DNA of 7,216 nt, from contig JAEUVW010000136.1 of the NCBI GenBank assembly GCA_016786525.1, positions 1-7,216 on the forward strand, read 5' to 3'. Below, piece after piece: positions 6,710 through 7,216 of this stretch; within the stretch, counting starts at the first letter, position 1; the number at the start of each line of letters is the position of its first letter. The notes beneath the pieces are model-generated. The model had not been told where the DNA came from, made no database searches, and was given only the letters and a program-made list of their open reading frames with translations. Source of the stretch: Chitinophagaceae bacterium. GTDB taxonomy: Bacteria; Bacteroidota; Bacteroidia; Chitinophagales; Chitinophagaceae. A program made the position numbers and the translations under genes.

Positions 6710-6800
6710 AATACCGGAGACCCGGGTGTCACCACCAGGGTCAGAACAGGTTCGAAAGCCGATTGATAGTGTTCGCTGTCAGGAAATTCAGAGCCGAAAT

Positions 6801-6825
6801 CGTTCGGGACCAGCCCGGTAGCGCA
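6801..6825 (+). repeat. Left copy of direct repeat shared with tRNA-Pro (10 + 15 bases)
   Basis: Two abutting blocks, CGTTCGGGAC and CAGCCCGGTAGCGCA, recur exactly at 7138-7147 and 7154-7168. The first block starts four bases before tRNA position 1, so the homology extends slightly outside the tRNA gene on its 5' side. Confidence 0.85.
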
Positions 6826-6852
6826 TCCCGCCGATGGCGGGAGGGTCGCGAC
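6801..6852 (+). other. Degenerate partial tRNA-Pro copy (tRNA-like leader of the GIY-YIG gene)
   Basis: CGTTCGGGAC (6801-6810) and CAGCCCGGTAGCGCA (6811-6825) are exact copies of segments spanning the acceptor 5' strand and D-arm of the tRNA-Pro at the window's end; only GTAGCG (7148-7153 in the intact gene) is missing between them. A hairpin with a perfect seven-pair stem (TCCCGCC 6826-6832, GGCGGGA 6836-6842) stands where the anticodon arm would be. GGGTCGC (6843-6849) then matches the variable loop and first T-stem bases. No T-arm follows. CGGGAC (6805-6810) can pair with GTCGCG (6845-6850) with one G-G mismatch, giving an acceptor-like closing stem. A palindrome GTCGCGAC (6845-6852) precedes the start codon of the nuclease gene by eight bases. 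It is not a functional tRNA. It is either a tRNA remnant or a tRNA mimic. Confidence 0.6.
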
Positions 6853-6860
6853 GAAAGTGA

Positions 6861-7151
6861 ATGTTCTTTGTGTTTATACTATATAGTGCCTCGCTTCAGA
6901 AGTTCTATGCCGGATTTACGGCAGATATGGAGAGACGGATCGAAGAGCACAATACAGGAAAAGGAAAATATACTTCCAAGGGTATTCTCTGGAGGATAGT
7001 AACAGTTTTTGAGACAAAATCAAGAGCAGAAGCAATTCAGCTGGAGGCAAGAATCAAAAAACGGGGTATTTACCGATATCTTAATGATAAGGGAATATCT
7101 TTACCGGATGATCCAGGCTTTTTGCCAGATCAAGCACCGTTCGGGACGTAG
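6861..7151 (+). CDS. Small GIY-YIG (URI-type) nuclease domain protein
   Basis: A 96-residue protein with a single GIY-YIG endonuclease fold spanning about residues 2-75, the same fold as UvrC's N-terminal nuclease and some homing enzymes. Visible motifs are FVFILYS (3-9, the GIY strand), KFYAGFTADMERRIEEHN (14-31) with Tyr16 as the YIG tyrosine and Arg26 as the conserved arginine, and AIQLEARIKKRG (58-69) with Glu62 as the likely metal ligand. The GIY tyrosine itself appears to be Phe5. There is no DNA-binding domain; the tail after residue 75 is short and polar. GC content over 6861-7140 is about 40%, while a sampled part of folE is 55-60%, suggesting transfer or independent origin. The start ATG follows the tRNA-like leader directly. 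The stop TAG (7149-7151) consists of bases 8-10 of tRNA-Pro, so the gene overlaps the tRNA by 10 bases. Its biological role is not known. Confidence 0.85.
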   Translation: MFFVFILYSASLQKFYAGFTADMERRIEEHNTGKGKYTSKGILWRIVTVFETKSRAEAIQLEARIKKRGIYRYLNDKGISLPDDPGFLPDQAPFGT

Positions 7152-7168
7152 CGCAGCCCGGTAGCGCA
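7138..7168 (+). repeat. Right copy of direct repeat, within and just before tRNA-Pro
   Basis: It contains both blocks of the left copy (7138-7147 and 7154-7168), separated here by GTAGCG. Within the tRNA, GTAGCGCA occurs twice (7148-7155 and 7161-7168), so loss of one unit by slippage could explain the shorter left copy. Confidence 0.8.
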
Positions 7169-7215
7169 CTTGCATGGGGTGCAAGGGGTCGCTAGTTCGA
7201 ATCTAGTCGTCCCGA
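7142..7215 (+). tRNA. tRNA-Pro(GGG)
   Basis: A full cloverleaf can be drawn by hand. The acceptor stem CGGGACG (7142-7148) pairs with CGTCCCG (7208-7214), followed by U8-A9. The D stem is GCGC/GCGC (7151-7154, 7164-7167). The anticodon stem is CTTGC/GCAAG (7169-7173, 7181-7185), around the loop ATGGGGT with anticodon GGG at 7176-7178 and G37. The variable region is GGGTC. The T stem GCTAG/CTAGT (one G-U pair) closes the loop TTCGAAT. C1-G72 and the G-rich anticodon are typical of proline tRNAs. The discriminator is A7215; C7216 could be the first base of an encoded CCA, cut off by the window edge. It reads CCC, and CCU by wobble. The first ten bases overlap the GIY-YIG gene. Confidence 0.95.
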
Positions 7216-7216
7216 C

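Noticed and set aside
6719..6800. Possible SRP RNA, because of GTCAG at 6740-6744 in a structured region
   Set aside because: The GGAA tetraloop and the AGCAG strand of SRP domain IV are missing.
6719..6812. Possible complete tRNA, because of GGTTCGAAA (6749-6757) and a downstream TTCGGGACCA
   Set aside because: The T-loop-like motif has no pairing stem, and no 5' partner for the acceptor-like 3' end was found at tRNA distance.
6826..6842. Strong GC hairpin as an intrinsic terminator
   Set aside because: It is followed by GGGTCGCG instead of a T-run, and a start codon follows 18 bases later.
6763..6999. Alternative frame running through the tRNA-like leader into the nuclease gene
   Set aside because: It starts with TTG and, after the leader, is out of frame with the GIY-YIG domain; the translation has no recognisable motif.

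Overview
The window looks like chromosomal DNA of a Bacteroidota bacterium, most likely a member of the Chitinophagaceae. Three things point there. Two adjacent genes belong to the futalosine route to menaquinone (mqnB, mqnD). Two promoters match the Bacteroidota pattern TTTG-N19-TAnnTTTG, one exactly (5558-5588) and one nearly (6662-6692). Purine-rich Shine-Dalgarno sequences are mostly absent. The placement is by recognition only; no search was run.

Left part (1-5429), all on the minus strand. In transcription order it carries mqnB (futalosine hydrolase), mqnD (1,4-dihydroxy-6-naphthoate synthase), a membrane acyltransferase of the OafA type, and a 639-residue RecQ-family helicase. These four overlap end to start by 4, 1 and 8 bases, so they are almost certainly one translationally coupled operon. 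After a 49-base gap with a possible internal promoter come a biotin carboxyl carrier protein and, 6 bases further on, the N-terminal part of a secreted protein cut off by the window edge.

Middle (5430-6665). A 177-base divergent intergenic region holds a consensus promoter for the plus-strand pair: a 6-pyruvoyl-tetrahydropterin synthase family protein and folE (GTP cyclohydrolase I). Together these convert GTP to dihydroneopterin triphosphate and then to a second pterin product. The synthase carries the Cys-x5-His-Gly-His spacing of biopterin-type enzymes rather than the Cys-x3-His-Gly-His of classical QueD, so the pathway (tetrahydrobiopterin or queuosine) is open.

Right end (6666-7216). 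This is the unusual part. A promoter-like site and a hairpin-rich 160-base leader precede a small AT-rich gene for a GIY-YIG (URI-type) nuclease domain protein. Directly before its start codon lies a degenerate partial copy of a tRNA-Pro gene. Its stop codon is formed by bases 8-10 of an apparently intact tRNA-Pro(GGG) that ends the window. The nuclease gene is therefore sandwiched between a tRNA fragment and a functional-looking tRNA. This arrangement suggests a tRNA-targeting or tRNA-borne selfish element, or a processed mRNA-tRNA transcript.
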